From NCBI GenBank assembly GCA_938005545.1, contig CALKXV010000002.1:35092-99091 (forward strand): a DNA stretch of 64,000 nt, written 5' to 3'. This stretch comes from an uncultured Paracoccaceae bacterium (GTDB taxonomy: Bacteria; Pseudomonadota; Alphaproteobacteria; Rhodobacterales; Rhodobacteraceae). Made by a program: the position numbers and the translations under genes. Shown here piece after piece: positions 17,633 through 26,793 of the stretch (position 1 is the stretch's first letter; each line of letters opens with the position of its first letter). Under the pieces are notes generated by a model. It did no database searches and was not told the DNA's origin. It saw only the letters and a program-made list of their open reading frames with translations.

Positions 17633-19333
17633 CTATACGGGAAGGCCGACGACAAATCGCGCGCCCAATGGCTCGGATGTGACATCGGCGTCGGTCGGCC
17701 GGATGTTTTCGGCCCAGATTACACCCCCATGGGCTTCGACAATCTGCTTTGAGATCGCAAGGCCAAGGCCCGAGTTATTGCCGAAGTGATCGACGGGGCG
17801 TTCGGTGTAAAACCGATTAAAGATTTTCGTCAACGCCTGCTCCGGGATGCCTGGCCCGGTGTCTTCGACAACGACCAACACACGATTTTCGCGTTTGCGG
17901 ACCCAAACGCGAATCGCATCACCGTCATCGCAAAACGAAATCGCATTCGTAATGAGGTTCACAAAAACCTGCGCCAGCCGAGACTCCAAACCTTCGATGA
18001 CGATGGCATCAGACGGCACATCCGTGATGAATTCGACGCCTTTCTCGCGGGCTTCGTTTCCCAGATAGTCGCCAAGGTTGCCGATCATCTTCAGCAAATC
18101 GAAGGGCGCTTCGTCTTCCTTGACCAACTCGCTGTCAAGTCGTGAGGCGTTTGAGATATCGCTGACAAGCCGGTCCAGACGTCGGGTATCATGTTCGACA
18201 ACATCAAGAAGCTTGTTCTTTTGGTCTTCACGATGGGCAAGTCGCAGCGACGACACAGCCGACCGGAGCGATGCCAGTGGGTTTTTGATTTCATGTGCAA
18301 CATCTGCTGCGAACTGTTCATTGGCATCTATACGGTCGTAAAGTGCTGTGACCATGCCACGAAGAGCGCTCGACAATCGTCCAATTTCGTCTGGGCGCGC
18401 CGTCAGGTCAGGAATACGGACTCGAGCCGGGCTGAATTTTCGCGCGTTCTTGTCACGCCCGATTTCTGCGGCAGCGGCCAAATCCGACAAGGGGTTCGCA
18501 ATCGTCGAGGCCAGAACGAGGCTGAGAACCACTGACACGAGTATGGCAATTACAAACATTTGCAGGATTTGTTCCCGTTCGGCAGCGACGAGACCATCGA
18601 TTTCGCCGGCAGCGCTTGCAATGGCCACGGCGCCAGTCTTGACGTCGCCCGACATGATCGGGGTTGCGACAGTGAATATCGTATTGCCGAATAAATCAGT
18701 CGAGGATCTTACTTCGGTACCATTCTTTAAGGCATCCTCAACAAGGGTTTTCACCAATGCCGCATTGTCGGTGTCGGCTTTGGGGCGTGCGGTGTCTTGT
18801 CCGAATATCCACGCCATGCCACCCCAGATCCGGCCCAACGTGTCGGTCAGGATGGTCGAGCGCTCGCGGGCAACAAGCACATCGGCTGCTGAAGGCCGCA
18901 CCGGTGCTTCAAGCGAACCCGTTAATTCACCTGACGCATCAAAAACAAACACCGATGCACCAGACGGCAGCGGCAATGTGTTCAGAAGTTCGCCGGGATC
19001 GCCTGCGATTTCCGCGTTGTTCCGTGCGCTTAGAAAACCGGCGACCAATTCTGCTTCGCTGACGATTGCGCGTTCGCGCTGTAGCACCAAACTTTCACGA
19101 AACGGGGTCAGAAACAGCACTCCGGCCACAAGGACCAGAAGTGCCAGCAGGTTGAAAGTGATGATTTTCCGCGCCAACGGAGAGCGGTTCATGGCAATGA
19201 CACCACGACCGTCCCGTTTCGCGCGCGCTTCGCTTTCAGCCGCCGCGTCGGCACCAATCCAGTCCTCGCCAAGGACCACATCGGCCTGACGTACTGGTTT
19301 GCTGCCGTCCATGTTGGCCCCCGCCGCAGTCAT
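17633..19333 (-). CDS. chvG: Sensor histidine kinase ChvG
   Basis: A 566-residue membrane histidine kinase. A cytoplasmic N-terminal extension of about 50 residues precedes TM1 (about 55-78). A periplasmic sensor region (80-255), TM2 (about 257-280), HAMP, the phospho-acceptor helix FAADVAHEIKNPLASLR with His347, and an HATPase domain with DTGPGIPEQ and GLGLAISKQ follow. ChvG/ExoS senses acid or envelope conditions in related bacteria and controls exopolysaccharide, motility and pckA. Its ATG directly follows the chvI stop codon. Confidence 0.93.
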   Translation of the reverse strand: MTAAGANMDGSKPVRQADVVLGEDWIGADAAAESEARAKRDGRGVIAMNRSPLARKIITFNLLALLVLVAGVLFLTPFRESLVLQRERAIVSEAELVAGFLSARNNAEIAGDPGELLNTLPLPSGASVFVFDASGELTGSLEAPVRPSAADVLVARERSTILTDTLGRIWGGMAWIFGQDTARPKADTDNAALVKTLVEDALKNGTEVRSSTDLFGNTIFTVATPIMSGDVKTGAVAIASAAGEIDGLVAAEREQILQMFVIAILVSVVLSLVLASTIANPLSDLAAAAEIGRDKNARKFSPARVRIPDLTARPDEIGRLSSALRGMVTALYDRIDANEQFAADVAHEIKNPLASLRSAVSSLRLAHREDQKNKLLDVVEHDTRRLDRLVSDISNASRLDSELVKEDEAPFDLLKMIGNLGDYLGNEAREKGVEFITDVPSDAIVIEGLESRLAQVFVNLITNAISFCDDGDAIRVWVRKRENRVLVVVEDTGPGIPEQALTKIFNRFYTERPVDHFGNNSGLGLAISKQIVEAHGGVIWAENIRPTDADVTSEPLGARFVVGLPV

Positions 19334-20038
19334 CTATTCTTCGTTGTATCGGTACCCGATGCCATAAAGCGTCTCGATGGCCGAGAATTCATCATCAACC
19401 ATCCGCATCTTCTTGCGCAGGCGTTTGATGTGGCTGTCGATAGTACGGTCATCAACATAGACCTGATCATCGTAGGCGACATCCATCAACTGATCGCGGC
19501 TTTTCACAAAACCAGGACGTTGTGCCAAAGCTTGAAGAAGCAGGAATTCCGTGACCGTCAGCGAGACTTCACGGTTTTTCCATGTGACCGAGTGACGAAG
19601 CGGATCCATTCGCAGTTCGCCGCGTGTCATCACCTGAGCGGTGTCAATTTCCACACCTTCACCGTCGCCTGCAATTACTTCTTGGCGGCGCAGCAAAGCG
19701 CGAATGCGCTCGACCAGCAAACGTTGTGAGAAGGGTTTTTTGACATAGTCGTCGGCCCCCATGCGAAGCCCTAGTACTTCGTCAATCTCATCGTCTTTAG
19801 ACGTGAGAAAGATCACCGGCATCGACGTCTTCTGACGTACCCGCTGGAGCAAATCCATGCCGTCCATACGCGGCATCTTGATGTCAAAAACAGCCATGTC
19901 CGGCAGCTTTTTGTTGAAAGCATCGAGGGCGGCTTGCCCGTCGTTATATGTCTCGACTTCGAAACCTTCCGCCTCAAGTGTCATAGACACGGACGTCAGA
20001 ATATTCCGATCGTCATCGACCAGTGCGATCCTGGACAT
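19334..20038 (-). CDS. chvI: Response regulator ChvI
   Basis: A 234-residue OmpR-family regulator. The receiver domain has the acidic pocket DDD (8-10), the phospho-acceptor Asp52 in [10 protein letters not shown] and the conserved TSK loop; the C-terminal winged helix has the [17 protein letters not shown] recognition region. Paired with chvG immediately downstream. In Sinorhizobium and Agrobacterium this pair controls acid and envelope responses. An AAGGA sequence precedes the ATG. It is transcribed divergently from pckA across a 367-base control region, which makes pckA a candidate target. Confidence 0.95.
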   Translation of the reverse strand: MSRIALVDDDRNILTSVSMTLEAEGFEVETYNDGQAALDAFNKKLPDMAVFDIKMPRMDGMDLLQRVRQKTSMPVIFLTSKDDEIDEVLGLRMGADDYVKKPFSQRLLVERIRALLRRQEVIAGDGEGVEIDTAQVMTRGELRMDPLRHSVTWKNREVSLTVTEFLLLQALAQRPGFVKSRDQLMDVAYDDQVYVDDRTIDSHIKRLRKKMRMVDDEFSAIETLYGIGYRYNEE

Positions 20039-20142
20039 TGGTTATTCCTTTTACTGCTCTTAAACGCCTTATTAATGGCGCATTGTACGATGTCTTTTTC
20101 GGGGCATAATCATGTCTGCCTTTGGGTAATTCAACAATAATC

Positions 20143-20162
20143 GGCGAATCACGCCATTCGCC
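20143..20162. promoter_or_regulatory. 7-base inverted repeat between chvI and pckA
   Basis: GGCGAAT (20143-20149) and ATTCGCC (20156-20162) form a perfect inverted repeat around six bases, about 105 bases upstream of the chvI ATG. It could be an operator or a small hairpin; no T-run follows, so it is not an obvious terminator. Confidence 0.35.
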
Positions 20163-20242
20163 ATGCAATGAGAACGGTATTTTTGTTTCGGAATGGCTAA
20201 TTTGCCGCAGTTTTCGGGATATGGCCCTCATTTCGCGGATTT

Positions 20243-20306
20243 GGTGGCGCTAACGTCGTCAATGGTTGCGCTAACCTAAAAAAATCAAGGGCTTGGTGGC
20301 GCTAAC
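20243..20306. promoter_or_regulatory. Three phased LacI-type operator-like sites upstream of pckA
   Basis: Near-identical 12-mers GGTGGCGCTAAC (20243-20254), GGTTGCGCTAAC (20264-20275) and GGTGGCGCTAAC (20295-20306) are imperfect palindromes around GC/GC. Their spacing is 21 and 31 bases, two and three helical turns, so all lie on one face of the DNA. LacI-family regulators of central carbon metabolism (CceR in Rhodobacter, PckR in Sinorhizobium) control pckA in related bacteria and bind palindromes with a central GCGC; assignment to such a regulator is inferred. Confidence 0.65.
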
Positions 20307-20405
20307 TGTGCGCATCCGTCCTGTTAAGTGGTGTAAGACATATCCTGTAGATTAACGGTATCGGCCCCAATCGGGCTAAAATTAATTGTCAGGAGCACGT
20401 GCGCA

Positions 20406-22010
20406 ATGAGCCAAGGTCGGGTCAATCCCCAGAAAACACTCGAAAACCAGGGCATCACAGGACTTAGAGATGTTCATTACAACTTGATGGAACCAGATCT
20501 GATCCAACAGTCGCTTTGCCGTGGCGAAGCAGCGTTGGGAATAGGTGGTGCCCTTTTGGTTGAAACAGGCAAGTTTACGGGCCGATCCCCCAACGACAAA
20601 CACATTGTAAAGTCACCTTCGGTCGACGCTCACATTTGGTGGGACAACAATCGCGCCATGTCGTCTGAGGGTTTCGATCAGCTGTATGAAGACATGCTGG
20701 CGCATATGAAGGACCGCGATTACTTCGTGCAAGACCTCTTTGCTGGTGCCGACAGCGCCCATCGTCTGGACGTGCGTCTGGTCACTGAACTGGCTTGGCA
20801 TTCCTTGTTTATCCGGCACATGTTGCGCCGACCTGAGCGTGATGAGCTGGACAACTTCGCACCCGAGTTCACGATCATCAATTTGCCAACGTTCAAGGCC
20901 GATCCCGAACGTCATAACTGCCGGTCCGACACTGTGATCGCCATGAACTTCGACAAAAAGCTGATCCTGATCGGCGGCACGGAATATGCCGGTGAGAACA
21001 AGAAATCCGTCTTTACGCTGTTGAACTATTTGTTGCCGGAAAAAGGCGTGATGCCAATGCATTGTTCGGCCAACCATGCGGCGCGCAACCCTGTGGATTC
21101 AGCCGTTTTCTTTGGGCTTTCGGGCACAGGCAAAACAACGCTTTCCGCAGATCCCAACCGGGTTCTGATCGGCGATGACGAACATGGCTGGTCGAACCGG
21201 GGCATCTTCAATTTCGAAGGCGGTTGCTATGCCAAAACGATTAACCTGTCGCGCGAAGCCGAGCCGGAGATTTATGACACAACGTCCAAATTCGGCACCG
21301 TCATCGAAAACATGGTGTTTGATCCTGAAACCAAGGAACTGGACTTTGATGACGACAGCCTGACTGCGAACATGCGGTGCGCCTATCCAATGCACTATAT
21401 TTCCAACGCATCTGAAAGCGCGCTTGGCGGGCATCCGAAAAACATCATCATGCTGACCTGCGATGCCTTTGGCGTTCTGCCGCCGATTGCGCGTTTGACC
21501 CCGGCGCAGGCGATGTACCATTTCTTATCAGGTTTCACCGCCAAGGTTGCCGGAACCGAGCGCGGCGTGACCGAGCCTCAGCCAACCTTTTCGACCTGTT
21601 TTGGCGCGCCGTTTATGCCCCGTCGTCCGGAAGCTTATGGCGCGCTTTTGCGGGATAAAATTGCCAAACATGGTACGACATGCTGGCTGGTGAACACCGG
21701 CTGGACCGGGGGGGCTTATGGCACCGGAAGCCGTATGCCGATCAAAGCGACACGCGCTTTGCTGACTGCTGCATTGGATGGATCGTTAGAAGACGCGCCG
21801 TTCCGAAAGGATACAAATTTCGGCTTCGAAGTTCCCGTCAGCGTCAAGGCGAGCGCCGTGCCGGACATCTTGCTTGACCCACGCCGGACTTGGGATGACG
21901 GTTCTGCATATGACACCCAAGCCAAGAAGCTGGTCGATATGTTTGCGCAAAACTTCGAACAGTATGAGGCGCACATCGATGACGATGTAAAAGCCGTCGC
22001 AATCGGGTAA
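20406..22010 (+). CDS. pckA: Phosphoenolpyruvate carboxykinase (ATP)
   Basis: A 534-residue ATP-dependent PEP carboxykinase that makes phosphoenolpyruvate from oxaloacetate, the entry step of gluconeogenesis on organic acids. The phosphate-binding loop GLSGTGKTT is at 237-245, followed by the kinase-2 region LIGDDEHGW that binds metal. Length matches the family. It is divergent from chvI and is preceded by three operator-like sites; a terminator follows at 22033-22059. Confidence 0.97.
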   Translation: MSQGRVNPQKTLENQGITGLRDVHYNLMEPDLIQQSLCRGEAALGIGGALLVETGKFTGRSPNDKHIVKSPSVDAHIWWDNNRAMSSEGFDQLYEDMLAHMKDRDYFVQDLFAGADSAHRLDVRLVTELAWHSLFIRHMLRRPERDELDNFAPEFTIINLPTFKADPERHNCRSDTVIAMNFDKKLILIGGTEYAGENKKSVFTLLNYLLPEKGVMPMHCSANHAARNPVDSAVFFGLSGTGKTTLSADPNRVLIGDDEHGWSNRGIFNFEGGCYAKTINLSREAEPEIYDTTSKFGTVIENMVFDPETKELDFDDDSLTANMRCAYPMHYISNASESALGGHPKNIIMLTCDAFGVLPPIARLTPAQAMYHFLSGFTAKVAGTERGVTEPQPTFSTCFGAPFMPRRPEAYGALLRDKIAKHGTTCWLVNTGWTGGAYGTGSRMPIKATRALLTAALDGSLEDAPFRKDTNFGFEVPVSVKASAVPDILLDPRRTWDDGSAYDTQAKKLVDMFAQNFEQYEAHIDDDVKAVAIG

Positions 22011-22032
22011 ACTCCCTTGTTTAGTGACGAAA

Positions 22033-22059
22033 GACCGCGTTTTGTTTGCGCGGCCTTTT
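22033..22059 (+). terminator. Terminator after pckA, possibly bidirectional
   Basis: GACCGCG (22033-22039) and CGCGGCC (22049-22055) form a GC-rich stem with one mismatch, followed by TTTTC. On the opposite strand the stem is followed by a short T-containing run (CTTTCG), so it may also serve the convergent TauE-type gene, whose stop codon is at 22061. Confidence 0.72.
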
Positions 22060-22060
22060 C

Positions 22061-22831
22061 CTATCCGAACAACCCGCGTCGGATGAGGTTTAGGCCAGCC
22101 AACGCCAGAACAACCAAAACCACCAAACGGAACCGATCCTGATCCAACTGGTCCTGTATCACGAAGCCAAATGCCATTCCCAAAAGCGCGGGCGGGATCA
22201 AGACCAACGACAGACCCAGGCCCGGCCCGCTTAGAACTCCAGACTGCAAATGTGCCAACGTCAACATCACGGCGCCTGAGGCGTAAACTACACCCTGTAC
22301 GCGAACATGCTCCATCTTCGGCGTGCCGAGCGCCGTTAGATACAACACCGTTGGTGGGCCCCAAGTGCCTGTTAATCCGCCAAGAACCCCTGCCAAAGTG
22401 CCGACGCCAAGTTCTGTGCCGGTTTTGTTGGACGTCGATATCTGTGGTCGCCAACCGGCGAGTTGCAAAGATGAAAATAGAGTCACGGTCAGGCCGAGTA
22501 TTAGAAACAGTAAATTGCCTGGAATTCTCAAGACCAGTTGAGAGCTTATTGCGATGAATATCAACACCATAGCCATGTACCGCCAATGGATCCGCGCAGA
22601 GTCTAATGCAGCCCGTCCGCCCTGACGAAACGCCTGCCAAAGGTTTGAGACCAAAGCCGGAAGAACCATTCCGGCAAGCGTCAATTCCGGCGACAAAAAG
22701 GACCCGAGTCCCGATACCAGGATCATCGGCAGAGCAAACCCTGTCATGCCTTTGACAACACCCGCCGCGAAGCCAAGTGTCAGTGCAGCAGCCAAGACAA
22801 TGGTTCCGAGTGTGGTAAGGTCTATGAACAT
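22061..22831 (-). CDS. TauE/SafE family membrane transporter
   Basis: A 256-residue hydrophobic protein with about eight membrane segments and the family motif GFAAGVVKGMTGFALPMILVSG near the N-terminus, plus the second-half repeat LAGVLGGLTGTWGPPTVLYL. It is expected to export or import a small anion across the inner membrane; substrate unknown. The ATG at 22831 is preferred to the longer frame because it starts at the first membrane helix, though no strong ribosome-binding site is visible. It is divergent from the acyl-CoA dehydrogenase gene. Confidence 0.87.
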   Translation of the reverse strand: MFIDLTTLGTIVLAAALTLGFAAGVVKGMTGFALPMILVSGLGSFLSPELTLAGMVLPALVSNLWQAFRQGGRAALDSARIHWRYMAMVLIFIAISSQLVLRIPGNLLFLILGLTVTLFSSLQLAGWRPQISTSNKTGTELGVGTLAGVLGGLTGTWGPPTVLYLTALGTPKMEHVRVQGVVYASGAVMLTLAHLQSGVLSGPGLGLSLVLIPPALLGMAFGFVIQDQLDQDRFRLVVLVVLALAGLNLIRRGLFG

Positions 22832-22977
22832 AACGCTTGGTATCGTTTGAGGTTTGACGGCGAAAGCAAAAATGCCTGCGACACATTCGTTCAATTCGTA
22901 CTGAGCAAACGAAACCATCTTGCGCTGCAACTGCACAATCAGATAACCTTCGCAGGTGCAGAATAACGAGGATTCCA

Positions 22978-24666
22978 ATGGCCCATGATGGCAATGTCAC
23001 AACGACTGAAACACCTGTTCTAAAAAACCTTTTGGCGGTGACAGAAACGGCTGTTCCTCAGGCGGAGGCTTTGCTTCAACGAGCAAAAGACGTTGTGCGA
23101 TCGCTGGTTTGCGACAAAGCGACAGGCAAGATCGATGCCGCGCTTTTGGAGAGCGAGCAGACCGCCGTTCACGGGTTGGCGTGGGTCGCAACCTATGTGG
23201 AAGCTTTGCGTCAAATGCAGGGTTGGGCGGAACGGTTGCACGCTGAAGGGCGCTTTGGCGAGGTGGAACAACTGCTGCACCAGATCGCTTTTGGTGAATA
23301 CCTTTGGCAGCTTTACGGCGGTATCCCGATGAGCCAAGGCGAGATCGTCAGACCGCAAGACTTGGGTTTAAGCCAAGATGATCAACGCACGATGATGTCG
23401 TCTGAAGTTATGTCTTTGACACAAAAAGGAAATACCCAAGCCGCGCGGATGCGTTTGGTCGAATTGATGCGCGAGCGGACCGCTGAAGTTACCTTTGGGG
23501 TAACCGGTCTGGACGACGAACTGGAAATGATACGCGAACAGTTTCGCCGTTTTTCAAAAGAGCGCGTCGAGCCTCACGCTCACAACTGGCATCTGAACGA
23601 CGAATTAATTCCGATGGAGATCATCGACGAGTTGGCCGAAATGGGTGTTTTTGGGCTGACAATTCCGGAAGAGCACGGCGGTTTGGGGTTGTCGAAAGCC
23701 TCAATGGTCGTGGTGTCGGAAGAATTGTCGCGCGGTTACATTGGCGTTGGCTCGCTTGGGACCCGGTCGGAGATTGCCGCAGAACTGATCCTTTGCGGTG
23801 GGACAGACGCACAAAAAGCCAAATGGTTACCGGGACTTGCTTCGGGAAAGATATTACCGACGGCAGTGTTCACCGAGCCGAACACCGGATCCGATTTGGG
23901 CGCGTTGCGAACTAAGGCGGTTAAGGACGGCGACGATTGGGTCATCTCAGGCAACAAAACCTGGATCACCCACGCGGCGCGCACCCACGTGATGACGGTG
24001 CTGGCAAGGTCCGTTTCACAGACAGCCAATTACAAAGGACTGTCGATGTTTCTGGCCGAAAAGACACCGGGGACAGATGCGCAACCTTTTGTTGATAAAG
24101 GGCTTTCCGGTGGCGAGATCGAGGTTTTAGGCTATCGCGGCATGAAGGAATACACCGTCAACTTCGACGATTTCAAAGTGAAGGGCGAGAACCTGCTTGG
24201 CGGCGAAGAAGGTCAGGGTTTCAAGCAATTGATGCAGACGTTTGAGAGTGCCCGGATACAGACGGCAGCTCGCGCAATAGGTGTTGCGCAGTCGGCTTTG
24301 GATGTTGGCTTGCAATACGCCGAGGATCGCAAGCAATTTGGTAAGCCATTGATTTCATTTCCTCGTGTTGCGTCAAAACTGGCGATGATGGCCGTTGAAA
24401 TCATGGTCGCGCGGCAACTTACGTATTTCTCGGCGCGCGAAAAGGACGAGGATCGGCGTTGTGATCTGGAAGCAGGTATGGCGAAACTGTTGGGTGCTCG
24501 GGTGGCATGGGCGGCGGCGGATAATGCGTTGCAGATCCATGGCGGTAACGGATTTGCCTTGGAATATGGAATTTCGCGTATTCTTTGCGATGCTCGGATC
24601 CTGAATATCTTCGAGGGAGCCGCGGAAATTCAGGCGCAAGTGATCGCGCGGCGTCTTCTGGCATAG
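22978..24666 (+). CDS. mcd: Acyl-CoA dehydrogenase, probably (2S)-methylsuccinyl-CoA dehydrogenase
   Basis: A 562-residue acyl-CoA dehydrogenase with an extra N-terminal helical region of about 170 residues. The core has FAD/substrate motifs (TAVFTEPNTGSDLG, GNKTWITHAART, YAEDRKQFGKP, LQIHGGNGFALEYGISRIL) and the region of the catalytic Glu near IFEGAAEIQ. That extended architecture and length are typical of methylsuccinyl-CoA dehydrogenase, the ethylmalonyl-CoA pathway enzyme converting methylsuccinyl-CoA to mesaconyl-CoA. Electrons would go to EtfAB encoded at 11139-12823. A generic acyl-CoA dehydrogenase is the alternative. Confidence 0.85.
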   Translation: MAHDGNVTTTETPVLKNLLAVTETAVPQAEALLQRAKDVVRSLVCDKATGKIDAALLESEQTAVHGLAWVATYVEALRQMQGWAERLHAEGRFGEVEQLLHQIAFGEYLWQLYGGIPMSQGEIVRPQDLGLSQDDQRTMMSSEVMSLTQKGNTQAARMRLVELMRERTAEVTFGVTGLDDELEMIREQFRRFSKERVEPHAHNWHLNDELIPMEIIDELAEMGVFGLTIPEEHGGLGLSKASMVVVSEELSRGYIGVGSLGTRSEIAAELILCGGTDAQKAKWLPGLASGKILPTAVFTEPNTGSDLGALRTKAVKDGDDWVISGNKTWITHAARTHVMTVLARSVSQTANYKGLSMFLAEKTPGTDAQPFVDKGLSGGEIEVLGYRGMKEYTVNFDDFKVKGENLLGGEEGQGFKQLMQTFESARIQTAARAIGVAQSALDVGLQYAEDRKQFGKPLISFPRVASKLAMMAVEIMVARQLTYFSAREKDEDRRCDLEAGMAKLLGARVAWAAADNALQIHGGNGFALEYGISRILCDARILNIFEGAAEIQAQVIARRLLA

Positions 24667-24691
24667 CAATGCTTCGTTAACCCCACCGTTC

Positions 24692-24737
24692 TTCCGTTTT
24701 GTACGGGCCTGTCGGGCCACAATTTCCGTTTTGTACG
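24692..24737. repeat. 14-base direct repeat in the promoter region of the META lipoprotein gene
   Basis: TTCCGTTTTGTACG occurs exactly at 24692-24705 and again at 24724-24737, 32 bases apart (about three turns). The second copy ends 13 bases before TACAAT (24751-24756), a good candidate -10 element, and overlaps the place of its -35 element. A regulator binding two tandem sites is a reasonable reading; none is identified. Confidence 0.55.
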
Positions 24738-24801
24738 TTTTTGCGCGCGCTACAATTAACAGGATGTTGATGGCAGCGGTCGCATTCGGCAGAGTAACAC
24801 C

Positions 24802-25188
24802 ATGATCCGATTTTCGCTTCTTGCTTTGTCGCTGCCGTTTCTTGGTTGCACGGATGAAACTGTGTCCGGCTATGCAGATCCGGCGGCGACCTATCGTTTG
24901 GTCGAAATTGCCGGATTGGAATTCACGGCTCGTGCAACGATTACGTTTCCCAATGAAGGTCAAATTGCTGGTGAGGCGCCTTGCAACAGATGGGCTGCGA
25001 CGCAGTCGGTGCCCTATCCGTGGTTCGAAGTTGGCCCGATCATGGCGACCAAACGGGCCTGCTTGGATTTGAAATCCGAAACTGAGTTTCTCACAACTCT
25101 CGCCGAGATGACTTTGGTTGAGGTGCAAGGACCAGTTTTAATCTTGTCTGACGATGATGGCCGCGAAATGGTTTTTGAAGCCGAATAG
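24802..25188 (+). CDS. META/HslJ-like domain lipoprotein
   Basis: A 128-residue protein with a lipoprotein signal (lipobox FLGC, Cys16), so it should be membrane-anchored in the envelope. The mature part is a META domain, with CNRWAA in place of the usual GCNR/N turn, a TKRACLD motif and the final strand ILSDDDGREMVFE. META/HslJ proteins are envelope proteins of poorly known role, some linked to heat or antibiotic stress. It is monocistronic, with 14-base direct repeats in front. Confidence 0.82.
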   Translation: MIRFSLLALSLPFLGCTDETVSGYADPAATYRLVEIAGLEFTARATITFPNEGQIAGEAPCNRWAATQSVPYPWFEVGPIMATKRACLDLKSETEFLTTLAEMTLVEVQGPVLILSDDDGREMVFEAE

Positions 25189-25219
25189 GATCATGTTTCG
25201 GAATTCGTGAAGTGCAACA

Positions 25220-25957
25220 TTAGTCAATCTTTCCACGCTTTTGAATAAGCATATCGATGAGACGATCACGTGCTGGCGGCAAGGGCTTGTTGCCCAAGGA
25301 GGTCGCGAGCCCGGTTTTGAGGAAATGCCCGGTGGTGCGCAGCCCTTCGGTGATATCTGTTGGCGTTCCGTCACCGCCGCCGACAAGGGCAGGCGTTAAG
25401 GGCAGCAGCTTGGTTTTCCACTTTCCTGCCGCCGCGCCAGACACAGCCCGGCCAGATTTCGGAGAAACGTAAATCAGGTTTTCGGTTTGGCCGGTAACGG
25501 CACAGGCTGACAGATCCAACCCGAAGCCAAGGTCTTCCAGCAGCGACATTTCCCAGCGCAGGTATGCCATTGGCCAATACGGACTTGAGGTGAGCATATT
25601 GAGAACGGTGAGTGTTCCGTCATACAGGTTTGGGTGCGCCTCGCGTTCGGGGAGCGCGAAACACAGGAGCGACGTCAGAGCGTTCAAACCTGCGAGCGTT
25701 ACCCGGTCGGCCATAAGCAGTGCGGCTCGGGATTGAACGGGTTCGACGGTGTAGGTGCCCAAGTGGTCTTCGAGCCGGGCGCGCCATGTAACGTCGATTT
25801 GGTTGCCGGGTTCTAAGATGGGTGTCATGCGGCGGCTTGTGCCACCACGTACAATTCCAGCGTGACGGCCATGATCCCGCGTGAAAACTTCGATGATGGC
25901 CGCATTCTCGCCGTGGCGACGGCGTGCCAGAAGGATACCGTTTTCGCGCCAATCCAT
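25220..25957 (-). CDS. recO: DNA repair protein RecO
   Basis: A 245-residue RecO: an N-terminal OB-fold ([30 protein letters not shown]), then a helical C-terminal domain with [18 protein letters not shown], characteristic of the family. It mediates RecA loading onto SSB-coated single strands together with RecF and RecR. It overlaps the upstream DUF2161 gene by one base (TGATG), so the two are translated from one message. Confidence 0.93.
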   Translation of the reverse strand: MDWRENGILLARRRHGENAAIIEVFTRDHGRHAGIVRGGTSRRMTPILEPGNQIDVTWRARLEDHLGTYTVEPVQSRAALLMADRVTLAGLNALTSLLCFALPEREAHPNLYDGTLTVLNMLTSSPYWPMAYLRWEMSLLEDLGFGLDLSACAVTGQTENLIYVSPKSGRAVSGAAAGKWKTKLLPLTPALVGGGDGTPTDITEGLRTTGHFLKTGLATSLGNKPLPPARDRLIDMLIQKRGKID

Positions 25958-26604
25958 CAGGTGTCCGTCACGGCAGCGCGGCCTTTTGGCGTGACATCGT
26001 AAATTCCCTTTTCGACGCGCGTGAACCAGCCGTAGTGGTTGATCGCCATCATCTGCGTTGCCTTTTCAACGCCGGTTTCTTTTGCAACATGTGCGCCTTT
26101 GGAGGGACCGGTTGCCGCCAGATGTTTGGCGCACCGGATCGCGTCTTGGCGATAGGCGGTGACGATACCGCCACGTGTGCCGCCTTGGTTCGGATCACCA
26201 TCGCGCCGGGCAAATTCGCGCAAAAGTCGGGTTTTTCGCCAGGCTGTTCGGCGCGGTTGGTAGGGTGCAGGATCAACGTGCGGTTCGATGAGACCATCCT
26301 TTAGGCGGACGGTCAAAAGACCCAGACCAAGCCGTCGGCAAAGAATTTTCATAGACTTCAGCGAGGCGGCAAACCCTTTTCCCTTGCCACGTGGAACGGC
26401 GATGTAAACGGCGTCGGTGATCTTTTGCCGTTCGATCCCCTGATGGATGAGCGCAAGCGAGAAAGTGGTTTTGAGTTCGACAATGACGGGATCTTCGCCT
26501 GTACGGCAAGCAACCACGTCGGCAGAGGCCACTTCGGCTTTTACCTCGTAGGTCTGACTTTCAAGAAAGGCTTTCACGGGGGCGTAGAGTTCTGTCTCTC
26601 GCAT
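25957..26604 (-). CDS. DUF2161 protein, PD-(D/E)XK nuclease-like
   Basis: A 215-residue protein. The first half contains [23 protein letters not shown], where Asp29, Glu43 and Lys45 fit the D...ExK core of PD-(D/E)XK phosphodiesterases; the second half is a helical, probably winged-helix region ending [21 protein letters not shown]. The ATG at 26604, with AGAGAA before it, is chosen over the frame opening at 26730. Coupling to recO suggests, but does not prove, a DNA repair role. Nuclease activity is inferred only from the motif. Confidence 0.75.
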   Translation of the reverse strand: MRETELYAPVKAFLESQTYEVKAEVASADVVACRTGEDPVIVELKTTFSLALIHQGIERQKITDAVYIAVPRGKGKGFAASLKSMKILCRRLGLGLLTVRLKDGLIEPHVDPAPYQPRRTAWRKTRLLREFARRDGDPNQGGTRGGIVTAYRQDAIRCAKHLAATGPSKGAHVAKETGVEKATQMMAINHYGWFTRVEKGIYDVTPKGRAAVTDT

Positions 26605-26793
26605 GATGTTCTCTGGCTGATCGGGGTCAGGATGCCGGAAGGTTGAGCAGGCTTCAAGGCGAACCCTGATTTGCTCTCCGATGCACATCAAATTCCAAAA
26701 TTGGCTATGTAGTTTTACCAATTCGGTCATTATAAGTTTTGAAGTGTTCAGCTAGATTTGTGCCCAAACAGGCTTCTGCATCAGGAGATCACT

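Larger units (their letters stand above)
20039..20405. other. Divergent chvI-pckA control region (367 bases without a gene)
   Basis: No credible coding frame was found. The region holds a perfect 7-base inverted repeat (20143-20162) and three copies of a 12-base GGTGGCGCTAAC-type site between 20243 and 20306, followed by about 100 bases of leader up to the pckA ATG, which is preceded by AGGAG. It must contain the promoters of both chvI and pckA. Confidence 0.7.

Noticed and set aside
18348..19289. Plus-strand open frame of 313 codons opposite chvG
   Set aside because: Ser/Arg/Ala-rich composition of a shadow frame; chvG has complete kinase motifs on the other strand.
21786..23000. Minus-strand open frame of 404 codons covering the pckA end and the TauE gene
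   Set aside because: It is out of frame with the TauE-type protein, which has clear membrane helices and family motifs, and runs antisense into pckA.
24373..25128. Minus-strand open frame of 251 codons opposite the end of mcd and the META lipoprotein
   Set aside because: Both genes on the plus strand have recognisable domains; the frame has no motif and an odd His/Arg-rich composition.
26699..26723. AATTGG-N13-CCAATT inverted repeat between the DUF2161 and ApbA-like genes
   Set aside because: It recalls the repeat before glcD, but the half-sites are short and A/T-rich and the spacing differs; insufficient to claim a shared regulator.
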